Positions 22,341 to 35,400 are shown, numbered from the stretch's first letter. The stretch: DNA of 64,000 nucleotides from Zygaena filipendulae (GCA_907165275.2 OU015663.1:3112501-3176500), one strand, 5' to 3'. Program-made: numbers and translations. Notes: generated from the letters alone by a model not told the origin.

Positions 22341-23640
22341 TGAAATGATATCATTATAATATGTATATGTATGTAAAAATATATGAATTATAATAATATA
22401 CTTTATTTTTATGTATACAATTAAATTATTACTTAGATGAGATTACTTTTTTACAGAAAAATATATTAAATGTTTATAAATAATCATTGTTTTACAATAG
22501 AAGAAAGGCGGAAATGAATTTTTCACTAAGAAAAAAGTGGTATAGTCATATACGACCGTTAAATAATAAATCGTATCCATAGAATATCGTGGGTTATGAT
22601 TACCCGACACTGTCATGTCCATAAAAAAATGTCATAATGTCACATACGACTTAAAAATTTAAATCTTAAAAATATAACTAAAACTCAAGAGAAATAATTT
22701 TATTGTACTATAAAATAACATAAAATGTTTTTATATTAAATTTGAAATTGATTTATAATGTTCCATAGAAAATCGACGGATAGTCAGAACCGACTATATT
22801 TACCGACTATAATTACTTACTTTGCAAAATTTTATATAAATACGAGAATTAAATAATACCAAATGTTAAATTAACATTTGGTATTACTTACTACTTACCT
22901 GGGGTCCCTGGTATACAGTCCTCCCTTATCAACGCACTCTTCATGAGTAAAATTCGTAATTTGTGTATTTTTGTTTGTTTGTTCGACAAGTTGTAACATA
23001 AGCTTAGATCGTCCTGTTTTCATTGTGGCAACCTTTTTACATTGTATGTGTAGAAACTAAGGCACAAAGTAATTAATAAACAGATAAACAAAGATAAACT
23101 ATTACAATTGTTTAAGAAAAATGTAATCCGGTGCATTGAGTGAGCGAGTTCGGCGAACAGTGTCGTACGCGCAGATCGGTCAGTAGCGGGAGGGGGTGGC
23201 GGGAGTTCCCCGCGCGCCAGATAACGACGTATTTGCATAAGCGTCATTTTTCTATGGACGTCTATCAAATCCGTCAGTGTACCGATTGAATAACTTGACG
23301 TCCAAAATACATAATTTTTTTTTGTTAATACCATAATAATATTCACACAATGTAGTATCCTAATATGGTAAAAAGTGAATTTCGTATTTTTTTCAAAACC
23401 GTCATTGTTCTACGATCATGACGATATATTAGATAAGAGCTAGCCATTCAGTGATCGATGACGCTAATCAAACCCCTGCTGGGTGGATTGGCGGGGGGCT
23501 GGGTGGTGCGTGCGGGGCGCACTTCCACTCACCTGTCACCTCGACGCCGGCCCTGCGTCACACTAAGCGTTTTTCAAACATGTCCCACATAAACCCCAAC
23601 GCTCCCCCGTTCACCCGGTTTTGCTGACGTCATGTGAAAG
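22341..23640. other. No gene seen; palindrome and GC-rich islands
   Basis: Contains a perfect 31-nt palindrome at 22855-22885 (AATACCAAATGTTAA around one base). Two GC-rich islands lie at 23140-23225 and 23465-23620. The first has a TCAGT initiator-like motif, but no exon could be built downstream. Confidence 0.45.
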
Positions 23641-23644
23641 TGAC

Positions 23645-24264
23645 ATGAGAATTAAAAGGTATAGGGGTAGCAATCCTTACGATAAATGCGAATGTGGGTT
23701 TTTTTGTTTGTTACGCATTCACGCCTTAACGGTCATCGTGAAATTTTGCACCCACGTTGACAGGGTCACAGAGAAAGACATACCGCCGCACTCAGAGTCG
23801 ACTTTAATGATTACTTAGTTAAGTATAGATTTTTAAAACAAAACTGCCGCAATCAGACAAGTTTGATAAATTAATGTTAATTGGCATTTAACTAATTAGG
23901 TTACATCTCATTAAATGCCAACTAACATTAATTTACTGAACGTCTCTGATTGCGGCAGTTTTGTTTTAAAAATCTATACTTAACTAAATAATCATTAAAC
24001 TCGACTCTGAGTGCGGCCGATAGAGTAATTTTATCCCAGAATCCCGCGTGAACTCCGAAATTATTAGGTAACTATTACAATCCTGAGTTTCCTGACTAAT
24101 ATTTTACGAGTAAAATGCGAACGTGAGTTTTTTTGTTGGTTACCTACGCTTCAACTGATCGTTATGTTTGGCATTAAAGATGGTGATGGAAGGGTACTCT
24201 TTATCCCGGAATTCCTGCAGTAACTCCGCAATCAATGCGAGTGACACCGCGGAGAACAGCTAGT
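23645..24264 (-). repeat. Two R copies, the first split by a MITE
   Basis: Minus-strand R copy 23645-23784 continues at 24018 after the MITE: GACATA joins TAGAGTAATTTTATCCC. A second copy follows from about 24100 to AGAACAGCTAGT at 24264. Confidence 0.8.
23785..24017. mobile_element. MITE family C, complete copy
   Basis: Ends GCCGCACTCAGAGTCGACTT and GTCGA/CTCTGAGTGCGGC pair over about 110 bp per arm, including AAAACAAAACTGCCGCAATC. It sits inside a dispersed-repeat copy with a probable ATA duplication at the junctions. A second diverged copy lies at 45856-46012. Confidence 0.85.
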
Positions 24265-24737
24265 TGCGCACAAAGTAATTATTTTAAAACGCTTTTAATT
24301 TATTTGTTTAGCTCCGTACCGCACACCGGCTGGCACTCGGCAGTAAGGAACGCTTATCTATTTGAATCAAGGCGTTAGTTGATGGCCTTAACACGAATAA
24401 ATTAAACCGCTATACTGTATACCACAGATAATACAGTACTTAGTAACTGTACCTTTTCGTTGAAATTCAGAATCAAGATAGATACCTACTGCTGGCTTCT
24501 CTATGCCATTTCGTAATCGGGTGTTTTATCTTGACGAATTAGCAACTTGGGAACTAATGTGGTCGATGAATGAACCAAAAGATAACTCTTGGGTAATTCC
24601 AAAAATAAAAATAAGCTAAGTAAATGCATGCACCAAATTCCGATTAGTGAACAACTCACCACAACACGCATCTTCTGTCGTCGGCACTATAGGAAATTCC
24701 AACAGTTTCTAAAATTGGCAAATCTACAGTAGTATTT

Positions 24738-25210
24738 TTAACCGACTTCCAAAAAGGAGGAGGTTCTATGTTCGATTGTATGTATGTTTTTTTTATGTAG
24801 GTTCACCGATTACTCGAAGACGGTTGGACCGATTTGGAAAATTCTTTTTTTGTTTGAAAGTGTATACTCCCAATTAGGTCCCATTGCCACCAAGTCGGGA
24901 TCTGATGATGGGATCTTGGAGAAATCGAGGGAACTCTTCAAAGATTATAGGCACACCTATAGCGATTTCGGTATTTTTTACAGTAAATCGTTCATTTGCT
25001 CTCGGAAAGCTAAATTTGAAGAAGTGGAACTGCTGATGAAGACCACAGACGGTCATCGGCACTACTCAACAATAGATATTTCACGGGTTCCGATTCAATA
25101 TGGTTTCTAAACAATCTATGCTCGTCACAATGTATATGGCGAAGTGGAACTGATGGTGATGTACAAGGAGAACTCCTCAACAATTAACGTCCCTGCATGT
25201 AGAAAAGTAA
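24738..25210 (+). repeat. Dispersed repeat with ACCGACTTCC end
   Basis: Begins ACCGACTTCCAAAAAGGAGG, a motif also at 25324, 35060 and, reversed, 25663. It has an open frame of 108 codons without a recognisable domain, so I treat it as a non-coding repeat. Confidence 0.5.
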
Positions 25211-25305
25211 TATATTGTAAAAGGTGACGAGCAGTTGACATTAGGCAATTCTAACTTAGAGAAATTACGAACCAAGTCACTTAAAAGCGAGAAATAAACA
25301 AAATT

Positions 25306-25690
25306 TTAACAAAAAAATTAAAACCGACTTCCAAAAACACAAAACTAAAAAGCTAAAAATAACAAAATACCGATTTAACCCAAAAGACAAAAACACACGT
25401 AATATTTTTAATTGGTTTGTGCTACCACTGATCGGTATGAAGACGGTGACAAGCCAAATATGGGGTAGATCATTGATATGGGCTAAGTCGACCCCCGCCA
25501 CCAGCTCTTCGTGAGCTGAACAACCCAAGTGGACAGACACCAGCGGCGGGCTTGTCACCGAATTCAAACCGATCAGTGGTAGCACAAACCGATTAAAAAT
25601 ATTACGTGTGTTTTTGTCTTTTGGATTAAATACGTATTTTTTTATTTTTTATTTTGTGTTTTTGGAAGTCGGTTTTAATTTTTTTGTTAA
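25306..25690. mobile_element. Foldback element with ~135-150-bp arms
   Basis: TTAACAAAAAAATTAAAACC at the left end is mirrored by GGTTTTAATTTTTTTGTTAA at the right. Pairing continues through GACTTCCAAAAACACAAAA and GCTACCACTGATCGG into the loop-proximal GACGGTGACAAGCC. Non-coding. Confidence 0.85.
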
Positions 25691-26140
25691 TAAAGAGGTC
25701 AAGTTTGTATGTCTCTGAAACTACGGAACGCATTACAAAATTTCAGCTAATTAATTTTCTTAATAAGAACCTACAGTATCCCTGAGTGATATAATAATAA
25801 TAAATAATAGAGCCTTTATTTCGGATGTTTACAAAACGTTCTCTATTAGCTAACTTAATTCTAAATCATCGACATACTTATCACATATCATATCCGTTTG
25901 TCCTAAATTAGCATAGGCCTCATATCCAACTTATTCCAATTTTCCCTTCCTCTTGCTATTCTGGACGACGACGGCGGCTTTCAAGTCGTCTTCCCACCTC
26001 CTGTACTGTCCTCCTCGCTTCCGCTTCCTGTTCAGGGGGTACCAGCCTTCCCTGAGTGATATAGGATACTTTCACTCCGACACAAGAAGTTACCGAAGGA
26101 ACTCCGAAAAGGACGCGAGTGAAACCGCGGAAGGGAATAG
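25680..26140 (-). repeat. R copy interrupted by a LINE insertion
   Basis: The minus-strand R copy runs to 25793 and resumes at 26064 (GGATACTTTCACTCC … GTGAAACCGCGGAAGGG). The gap is the LINE described next. Confidence 0.75.
25794..26049 (-). mobile_element. RTE-like LINE 3' end with 14-bp target duplication
   Basis: Flanked by identical CCCTGAGTGATATA at 25780-25793 and 26050-26063. On the minus strand the start is coding-like: RKRGGQYRRWEDDLK followed, after a stop, by YEAYAN, the C-terminal tail of RTE/BovB-like reverse transcriptases. An AATAAAGG signal and an ATT-rich tail follow. A clean target-primed insertion. Confidence 0.85.
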
Positions 26141-26270
26141 TCGATCTCTCTCTTTTTTTTAAATGACTGTAGCAAGAGAAAATTTAGTAAGTTACTTAGC
26201 TACTGTAACTTTGATTATAATATTCAAGCTTCTTTAGATTGAATCCACGTAAGACGAGTACTAAGTATGA

Positions 26271-26400
26271 AGTAACAAATTCTGGTTGTCTGGAAGAGAT
26301 CGCTCTGAGCGATAAGACCGCCTACCATTACACTTTAAGAGTAAAATTGTTTTTTTAACCGTTTTTTTTTTTGTGTTCAAGTTATCTATCTATCTACAAT
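26271..26400 (+). mobile_element. LINE 3' end fragment
   Basis: GGAAGAGATCGCTCTGAGCG followed by ATAAGACCGCCTACCATTAC is a LINE 3'-UTR signature I associate with Lepidoptera. It ends in a TATC-type short tandem tail near 26386. Confidence 0.6.
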
Positions 26401-27040
26401 CTACAGACAATATTAATCCTCAACAAAACTAATAACCGTTCTAAAACATAAACAACTTTTAATTTTTTTTCACTATTTCCCGGTTAAGTGGCCTTTACCC
26501 TGATTGGAGAGGTAGAATTAGGAAGTGGAAAATAAAGAATAACAAAAACTTAGAGCTAACTAGATTTAGACAATTTAAAATTTTAAGCTTATGCCTGATT
26601 GGTAAATGTGGAAAATGCAGGCCCTCAGTATCAAATCAAAAAATCATGACAATTGCATTAGACTGAAACAGACGTAGGTAACCGAAGAAGCCGGTGTCCG
26701 ATAATTTACAGATTTTATAGTTTCATAGTATAGGCGTGTATATACCTAGGTATAGATTTTAGTCTTGACAGGACTCGTTTCAGATACCTAATTACTTTTT
26801 AGTTTGCTCTTAAAGCGTGTCTTTTAGTTGTTTTAAACTATTTGAACTTTTTTTATCTAATTCGACGTCAGACGAACCAGATAAAAAAAGTTCAAGGGGG
26901 CGCCCCTTACAATGTCGCTCTTGCCTGCATGCAATGTACCGTCGCAGATCTCTTAGGGGGCACGCCGCGCCGTATACTTCGATAAAATTAATCATTGGAT
27001 TATTTGGACCTAATGCTAAGCCATCTTTAGCCATCCTCCA
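26401..27040. other. No gene seen; stem-loop plus GC-rich island
   Basis: TTGAACTTTTTTTATCT at about 26839 pairs with AGATAAAAAAAGTTCAA at about 26880. A GC-rich stretch follows (GGGGGCGCCCCTTAC…GCACGCCGCGCCGTATAC). Both read like repeat DNA; no domain in the overlapping ORFs. Confidence 0.45.
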
Positions 27041-27044
27041 AACG

Positions 27045-27244
27045 CGAATGTGAGTTAGTTTGTTTGTCTAGCTGTTGGTTACGCTTTCACGTCTTAACTA
27101 CTCAACGGATCGTTGTGAAATTCATACACGTTGTCAGGAGACAGCGCAGGACATAGAGTACTTTTTATCCCGGAATTCTGACGGGGACTCCGAAATTAAC
27201 GCCGAGAAACGTTCCGAAAGAAACAGCGAAGAACATCAGCTAGT
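27045..27244 (-). repeat. Dispersed repeat R copy
   Basis: AACGCGAATGTGAGTTAGTT at one end, ATAGAGTACTTTTTATCCCG in the middle and CATCAGCTAGTT at the other. Confidence 0.75.
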
Positions 27245-27535
27245 TAGAGCTGGTTATGACTTATGAGGTATACTTACGCACACCGGGGCAATACACCGGA
27301 TTACATATCGGTGTCATGACTGATTACATTACCTACCATCAACCTTGCGCCTTCGAATGCTACCAACGTGTATTGCGCGGACGGCATTGGGTCTTCCCAT
27401 TTGCGTGTCATCGACAATAGAGGATCCGTCTGAGTCAATAACGATCATTGCATAACGCCAACTTTACTGTTGCGATTGCTACGTCGTTCCTTTGCCGCCA
27501 TTATTCGTGCCTTTAAGTTTTAACCAAAGACATTA

Positions 27536-27803
27536 TAAGAGAATAGACGGACGATACAATTAATACAAACTTTTACTATGCAATCCACGTCAGCAAAATA
27601 TGATCATAATAATAAGTATAAAAACCAATCACATCGTTGCGACGCAATCAAATACCAGTCACCACAAAGTACATTTCAAATAGCCAATCACATCGCTTTC
27701 CGTCAATTGCCTATAGCCAATAGTCTCTGCTAGCTAACGGCATTTTGTTAGCGTGAGATCATTTGACCGCTGCGTGGGTCAAATGATTGTCAATCTATTC
27801 TCT
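27536..27803. mobile_element. Probable MITE with AAGAGAATAGA ends
   Basis: AAGAGAATAGA at the left and TCTATTCTCTT at the right are inverted. A subterminal perfect hairpin ATCATTTGACC / GGTCAAATGAT lies at 27758-27787. No second copy in the window. Confidence 0.5.
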
Positions 27804-27887
27804 TTCAATATCTTTAGTTTTAACATTCCGCAGTTATGTATAACAAACACTCATCCCGAAGTTAACACAACGTAGAAATAGTCTGCA

Positions 27888-28090
27888 CCAGCTGTGCCCC
27901 GCGGTTTCAGCCGCATGAAAAGTTTTTATATAACAACTTTTTCCCCGACATCTGATTTAAATGAAACAAAGCCTATATATAATATGTAGGGTCGGGCTAA
28001 GCTTAATCTACTTGTGAAAATCGCATGAAAGTCCGTTCGGTAGATTCTGAGATTATCGTGAACAGATACACAGATAGAAAATAATTCTAA
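27888..28090 (+). repeat. Dispersed repeat R copy, diverged
   Basis: CAGCTGTGCCCCGCGGTTTC start, then ATGAAAGTCCGTTCGGTAGA and a GAACAGATACACAGATAG tail that differs from other copies. Confidence 0.65.
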
Positions 28091-29093
28091 AAACTCTTTT
28101 TTTGTTGTTGGTTACTCTTCTTATATCGCCCCCTTTCAGTTTTTGTTTAAAAATATGTACAGAACGCGGTTTCTACTCTTTTATTATAGTATAGATAGAT
28201 AGATTATATCTTCGGTTAAATAGTTTATTCCGTTTGCGTTCTATGTATTTAGAAAAAAAAATAACTTACTTCAAAAGGAGGAGGTTCTCCACCTCCTCCT
28301 TTTTCAGTAGGTTGTTTTGTTTTTCGTGTTTTGTTTGTGTACATACCTGTTACGCAATAGGTGTCTTCGACAACTGTGAACCGAATTTAATTTTTTATTT
28401 TTATTAATTCCAGTTCCAGAGACAAACGAAGAAAATGTTTCCTTCTTGTGATAGTGTTAGATCACAGACTATAAAGTGATTAAAAAATACGGCCCCAGTA
28501 GTTTTTGAGTTAAATCGTAAAAGCAAACAAACCAAAAATCAAATCTTTCCTCTATACATATAACATTAGTTAAAAATGTAGTTTTTATTTTGTGTGTTTC
28601 GTAAAAAGTTCTGAGCAAGCTTAAACGACAGTATCAACATAATTGCTAACACAACTTATTAAGGAGAAACTGAGTTTTGTTGAGCGTATTTCCCAAGACG
28701 TTCTGCGTATACTTTATTTGATTCTAGTTCCTATACATAGATCCCGCGTATCTTTTATTTTATGTAGTCCAGGGCCTAAAAACTACACCTATACCGAATT
28801 TCATGAAAATCCATTTGGCTGTCCCGAAGATATACCTAAGCCCTGACAGATAGACAGACAAAATTTATAAATTATTATCAATCTAAATATTATATACCTA
28901 CTTACGTAGAATATGAATCTTTTGGTTTTGGAGTAGGATGTCAATTATTTTAATTTTGATATTATTTTAATAACGCGTGATGGGGGATGGGGAAAAGTAA
29001 AAATGGAAATATGTAGTTGTAGGTATAAATAAAATAAACGTGTTTGGTGAGGAAAAGAAACGGCACTGAAAGCATAATTTTAATTGAGACTGT
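28091..29093. other. No gene seen
   Basis: Contains a GGAGGAGGTTCTCCACCTCC palindrome near 28277 related to the ACCGACTTCC repeat. No coding segment recognised. Confidence 0.5.
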
Positions 29094-29462
29094 TAGAGCG
29101 AGCTAAAATGACGCGCCCCTCCATCGGGCGTACACGCACAACCGTTAAAATATCGATACGACACAACATATAAATCTGGTCTTGCCATTCGTCCTCAGTT
29201 GCCGCATAGTGTCGCCGTACTCACACTAAAAGAGATATTATCAATACATGATATCGCACATCTAAAACTGGCGATCGATTTTTGAATCGCTCGAATTACT
29301 TTCACGCACGAAATCGCGAATTCACGTGCGAATCCTCATACATTTTTTAAGCATTCACGCGTGAATCTTGCAATTCCGTGTGCGAAGTAATTCGAGCGAT
29401 ACAAAAATCGACCCCTGCTTATTGAGTAGTGGGGCGTGTCATTTTAGTTTAGATAAGCTCTA
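29094..29462. mobile_element. MITE family A, copy 2, longer
   Basis: The left half matches copy 1 (TAAAATGACGCGCCCCTCC…). The right end GGGGCGTGTCATTTTAG…GATAAGCTCTA is the inverted terminus. It has an extra internal hairpin at about 29270-29415, GATCGATTTTTGAATCGCTC with GAGCGATACAAAAATCGACC, absent from copy 1. Confidence 0.75.
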
Positions 29463-30488
29463 CTATTCGTGCCCAATTATAAAGACGATTCTCAGTTTAT
29501 CATAGTTTTTCCTTTTATCGGGTGAATAAGATCTGTCCGATATTTCTAATTGTTTTATGTTTTATGTTCTATTTTAAAATATCTCTTTTCGCTTTACTCA
29601 ACTGAACTTTTAAAAGCTAAATTATAAAAGCTCTTGAATATATCCGGCTCAGATCACAAACGGTTTTGGGTCCATGTTCTCACATACACACACACGCAAA
29701 CACATACAGGTTACATCGTACTAAGGGAACCACATCGCAGTGATATATTGAAAACAGTGATTTGACAATCTTTCTGGATATGATTTTATCATATTATGTA
29801 TAACGAGATTTAGTTATTAGTATTAAATACTTACTAACGGTTGCTGCTTTCTGCTTAAGTTTCAAATTGTTGATATCTCCTCTTTCTTTGAACCGATTGC
29901 GAGGAATTATAGCTCGTTATGTCGAAAAGGCTGAATAAATAAATAAATGTCGAAACTCAGTTGAACAAACCCGTTTGGAGACATACAGACAGGCAGAAAT
30001 TCTTTTTTTCAGAAAATAATACCTACTTTGTATCTAAATGTAATTTAAGTAAGTTTTTCATGCGAAAGTAACCGCAGGTACCTAATAACTATAGTTTTTA
30101 TTTAAAACTATAGTTCCAGTGTCTCTATAGCCATCTCTATGGTTACAAATATAGTATTCCCACTATAGCTGTTCCACGCGATTTTACCCGCGTTTATTTA
30201 GGAGATACCGCGGAAATTCCTGGGAAAAGTACCCTATACCTTTTTCTGTACCTCTGGCAACGTGATGTTTAGATGGCGAACGGAAAAAAATAATATTGTA
30301 TTTTCGTAAAATCACTAGTTTATTTAGTCATAATCTTTTCTACGTAGTGTATGGCACCTATTTCTGTGCATGTTCATAAACAAAGCTCAAGTAAAATAAC
30401 TAGTCATTTGTCAAATGTTTGTTTTCATAGTTTCGCTGCGACGACTAAAATCATGTATCTATAGCATGACTTTATCCTTACTCTGAGC
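29463..30488. other. No gene seen; one partial R copy
   Basis: AT-rich upstream region of the first host gene. A partial R copy lies at 30163-30270 (TAGCTGTTCCACGCGATTTT). Confidence 0.5.
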
Positions 30489-30526
30489 TATATATATTAA
30501 ACTGCCACGTTGGGATCCCCCAGTCA
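30489..30526 (+). promoter_or_regulatory. Core promoter of paralog 1
   Basis: TATATATATTAA begins at 30489 and an initiator-like CAGTCA lies at 30521-30526, about 32 bp downstream. This is correct spacing for a TATA promoter and about 70 bp before the start codon. Confidence 0.55.
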
Positions 30527-30596
30527 ATGATCTATCTTCCAAGCAATAACAGCACTCCTGTAGTTCTAAAGTAATTTACAAGTTTTTTTTTGAAAA

Positions 30597-32437
30597 ATGT
30601 ATAAAGCTTTTCTATTGCTGGCATCGGTTTCAATTACTTGTGGTGAGAGCTTTTTGATATGTTTTATTGCCTTAAGTAAACGCATTTACTCGTATTAAGA
30701 AATGTCACAATTCGTCGGTGCAATAAGTTGACAGAGAGATAGGTAATATAATATGACGATCTGAGTTGGCTTATGTGGCCATAACGAATTCTCGAGCTCG
30801 ATTTCCGGTGGGTAAAGACTTTATAGTTCAATACGAAATTTCACCTTCAAGTACCTAGTGTTTTTCTTATTACAGGCTGATACAGAAAAGCGTAGTCAAA
30901 TTTTAAGATCATGTTTGCGTAGCCTTATCGAATACAATAAATTGAATCCAAAACCCTTGTTTCAAAATTTCGTAACCAAAAAAAGAAAATGTTAATATCG
31001 ACTACATTCGTATTGACATAATATCACATCACTAACGAGGTAATGAACTGGTTACAAGTGATGAGTTTAAGATCATTTAATACAATTTTGCGCTATATAG
31101 GTGCAGTCACAAGATAATAAAGGTACCTGTAACCTAAAAACAAGATTTTGCTGGGGTAGTTTACTTCATCATCAGTTTCGTTACCTACCGGTCTCTATTA
31201 ATGTGAAATTATTTTAAAAAGACTACGAGAACAGGATCAAATAGAGTAGTAGGTACTACATTAAACTATACTTTTTTACTTTTTTATAACATCCTGTATA
31301 TATATTATGTCAACAGATATTTCTTTATGTTTACGTAGGTATATAAAGTAGATACTTTATTAAAATTTTACGATTACAATTAGATATTGTTAAATACGAA
31401 CGATCAATCAGTGATTATAATAGAAAGGGCCCTTATTCACTATGAGCAACAACAATCCTTGCCCATAACGCGCGTCCCAAAAACACATTCCCAAACGCTC
31501 CAGATGCCAAAATATTAGAAATTAATATTCTTTATAAGACACGTTGTAAATGTATTTTTTTTGAAGGGCAACTTCTTTGACTGCGAGCTGCAGAAACAAT
31601 TTTTGTGGCTCGTTATCTTAACGCGATGTGTTACGGTCATACTGAATAAGGGTCTTGGGCCAATAAAAATAACAAATGATAGGTATTAGGTATACAATGG
31701 GCACAATCGTTAATTTGTTCGTCTTTCTTCTCTGTTGGCGCAGAGGTAGGGCTATCTCCCTAGTCCCAGGCTGTATGAATAGTAATTGTAAAATTTGATT
31801 ATTATGATAGATTAGTTGTGCCCCGCGGTTTCACCCGCGTTAATTTCAGAGTTCCCGCCGGAATTCCGGGATAAAAAGTACCCTATTTGTTAATCTGATG
31901 TATAAGCTATATTATTGTAAAGTTTCATTTAAATCCATCCAGTAGTTTTTGCGTGAAAGAGTAACAAACATCCATCCATCCATCCGTCCATACATTCTTA
32001 CAAACTTTCGCGTTTAAGTATAATATTAGTAGGATATAATCTGTCGCACTCGCAGGCAGTTTATACCTAAAAACTCCCTCATAGTTTACTCGCGTTAATT
32101 TCGGAGTTCCCGTGGGAATCCCGGGATAAAAATTACCCTATGTCATTATAAGTAAAAAAAATGTTTAAAATCTGATAAGTACTTATTCGATTCGATTTTT
32201 CAGTTTATCCGCTATGAAAAAAATTATAACATAAGTATAGATATTCGTTCCTTTATAAACGGTCGGCCGCTATCCACGTTCCCACGGCATCATATTTGCA
32301 TATTAAATAGGGTAAATTGCCAAATACAAAATGCGTTATGGTAGGTGCTCAAATACTCAAACCATATAGGTACCATTTGAGTCGGTTTCACACAATTCGT
32401 TGGGATCGTATGTTCTAATTTCTGCAAAAAGCAACGC

Positions 32438-32491
<54 letters not shown>

Positions 32492-35400
32492 AATTGCGCC
32501 ACGGAGGCACTGACAACTTCCTTAAATGAGGGGAATATTATTTTAGAAAATCTTCATATTTGAAATTGATAAATCTGCCAAGTACCTTGGATCCACAAAT
32601 CATATATACTTACGAGTAGTGTCCATTGGTATAATTATTTTAATGATAGCAGATACCTATAATACTATTAAAAACAGGAAAAAAAGTGTAAATAAGACTA
32701 ATTTTAAAAATTATTTTACTGATTGGAATATATTGATTGAAAATAGGTATAATTTATGGTACTTAATATTATTCACAAAATTTTACATGCTACATTTTCC
32801 TTAAGAATTAATTGACCTCTACGGAATATCACTAAATTGTTTTCGTTTTTGCATTAGATACGCTTCACCCATAACTCCGATGTGATGTACCTACCTACCT
32901 ATCGAAATGTAAATATTATACTTAAGCAACAAAATCAGAAAATCCTGTTTTAAAACAAACGTTCGAGATAAATTCAAAGTCAATTTTTACATCATATACG
33001 GTGTAGGTAACTTTAAGACAAGTAGGTAGGTATCCTGTTTATTTAATAAAATAATATTACCTATTGAACATTACTTAGAGATTTTTGCGTATTATTTTAC
33101 ATTTTTTTTAAAACCATGCTTGTTTCAGGTTTCCAGTACGATGGACTTCGAGGTAAGACATTATCGAATGTGAAATTATTTCTGCACGAATTTCTTAAGT
33201 ATTAATTAGACGAAGCGCTTTAAAGATTAGAAACGGGGGCTCGTGACGTATACATCGTGTTAATGAATTAACTGAAAACTAGAAAGTACTTTGCTCAGAA
33301 TGTTTTTATATAGGTTATATTTTTTTCATTTTTATTTATTTTTTAGCCCATGTCTAAATTAATTATAATACAATATTTGGCCCGTACGCCGCCCGCAACA
33401 TAAAAATTCGAACCGGTAGGCGCGGGCGTAGCGCTTGGAATTTCGTAGATAGGACACCTCCAAACTAATGTTGAATAACTTTTAAAGTATTAATTTTTTC
33501 GACTTAAAGTATCATTATTTTTTATTTTTTTAAATGGGGTGTATCACGTTTTCAGTTAATCGTTAACACTTTGTATAAAATAAACTGTGAAAAGACGTGA
33601 CATCACCCGACATTTCGACTCTATGTATTTCCAACCATTATTTTTATGGTTACTTAGTACTTTAAAAAAAAACTTGTGTGTAATATGTTACTAATTTAGA
33701 TGACGGACTAAACTGGGTCAAAGACCAACATAAAACTATTTTGGTATCTACTCCAGTTAAATTCGGCTGGTCGGATGCGATGGCGGACAAGGAATACTTC
33801 TTCAAAATCCCGCGCACGATATCCGAGGCGGAGAGCGGTGGTTGGCAGAGGACGGAGCGCCCCAAAGGTCCCATGCCCGAGCTGAGGCTCTACTGTCCCT
33901 CGGGGCGAGCCGTGTGCCCACTCTTCGACACTGCTGGCTTCGTGGCTGGATTACAACTTGCCGTAAGTGAAAAAAAACTATGAAGGTGGCGGCCAAATTG
34001 ACGCAGTGGTCACCGCATGCCTCTCCCCTGATCAAGAGCTAACATGTTCGATTACCAGGGGCCACCCCTAATAAATACAGGGTAGGTAATTAATGTCATA
34101 TAGCAAAAAAAAAACCATAATCTATCTATATGTATACCTACTAGGTGTAATAAAAGAATAGAATCCGCGATTCTGTAGGTAGGTACATGAATATTTTTAC
34201 CAAAAGTTGAGAGGGGGCGACAAAAGAAGAGTCACCAATAACAAAAAAGTTTTTGAAATTCTTTTCTGTCTGTCCGTCTGTCTGGGTCGGTACCCACTGG
34301 CCCCCTAATATTCGTCCCCCGGAATAAAAGTTGTAGATTCGGCCCCTGTACAGGTGCCTATTGGTCTCCCGGTCGGAGACCAATGATGTCAATGATTTTA
34401 AAAAAATATTTATTTTTATGGTACCGACTCGTCCCCTGCCGGGCTAAGATGCGCAAGACGACAAAATTTTATCGAGCCATTTTATCGATTCTCGTCGACA
34501 TATTGTATGACTTTAGCGACCAAAAGTTATAGATTCCCTGATAGAAAAATCTGTCTGATCGCGATAATCTCCGAATCTACTAAACGGATTGCCATGTGGT
34601 TTTCACAGTTGGATTAAGCTTAGCCTGGAGCAACATACATACCTACCTATGGGCTTTGTTGCATTTAAATTGGATTTCGGGAGAAAAGTTGTTACATATA
34701 AAAACGTTTGACGCGGGTGAAACCGCACACCGCACACCGGGGCACATCTAGTTTTGCATAAATTGGAGGACTTTTACCGTCACGTGCACGTTGCGTCTAT
34801 GGCGTCTCCTTTAGCTAAAAAGTAAAAACCCTGAGAAGTAGGTATAGGTATATGTATAGTTACCTACAATTCTATTTTACATAACAACAAGATACGACAC
34901 AAGGTACAGGATAATATTTATGTTATCATTCTTTAATTAAATTATGTATTTATCATACCATTCGGATCTAATCGAAAGCAAAAAATTTACAAGTTATTCA
35001 AACACCTATCTTTTGCTGCTATTACTAAATTACTATTACTACTAATTTTGACTTTTTAACCGACTTCCAAAAACGGGGAGGTTCTGTGTGTATGACCAGC
35101 CAATAAGGAGTGGGAAGAGGGACGGGGGCGAGTGTTTGTGTTGTAGTTTTCGTGTTTACTATCCGACCAGTCGTGAGGAGACCCGCTACGACTTTAGTCA
35201 CGTTTATCTTGGAGTTCCCACGGGCACAGATAATATAATACTGCCACGGAAATTCGGTATAAAAAAGTACCCTATGTCCTTCTCCGTACCCTTGACAACG
35301 TGTATGAAAAATTTCATGATGATCGGTTGAGCAGTTGTAACTTACCCCCCCTCGCGCGACTTCCTCCAATCTACTTCTTACTACGATAATCTCTAATTTG

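Noticed and set aside
23140..23225. GC-rich, initiator-like possible promoter
   Set aside because: TCAGT motif present but no TATA at the right spacing and no downstream exon could be recognised.
24784..25110. 108-codon ORF in the ACCGACTTCC repeat
   Set aside because: It begins in repeat DNA, has no recognisable domain, and similar starts recur at other sites. Treated as a repeat.
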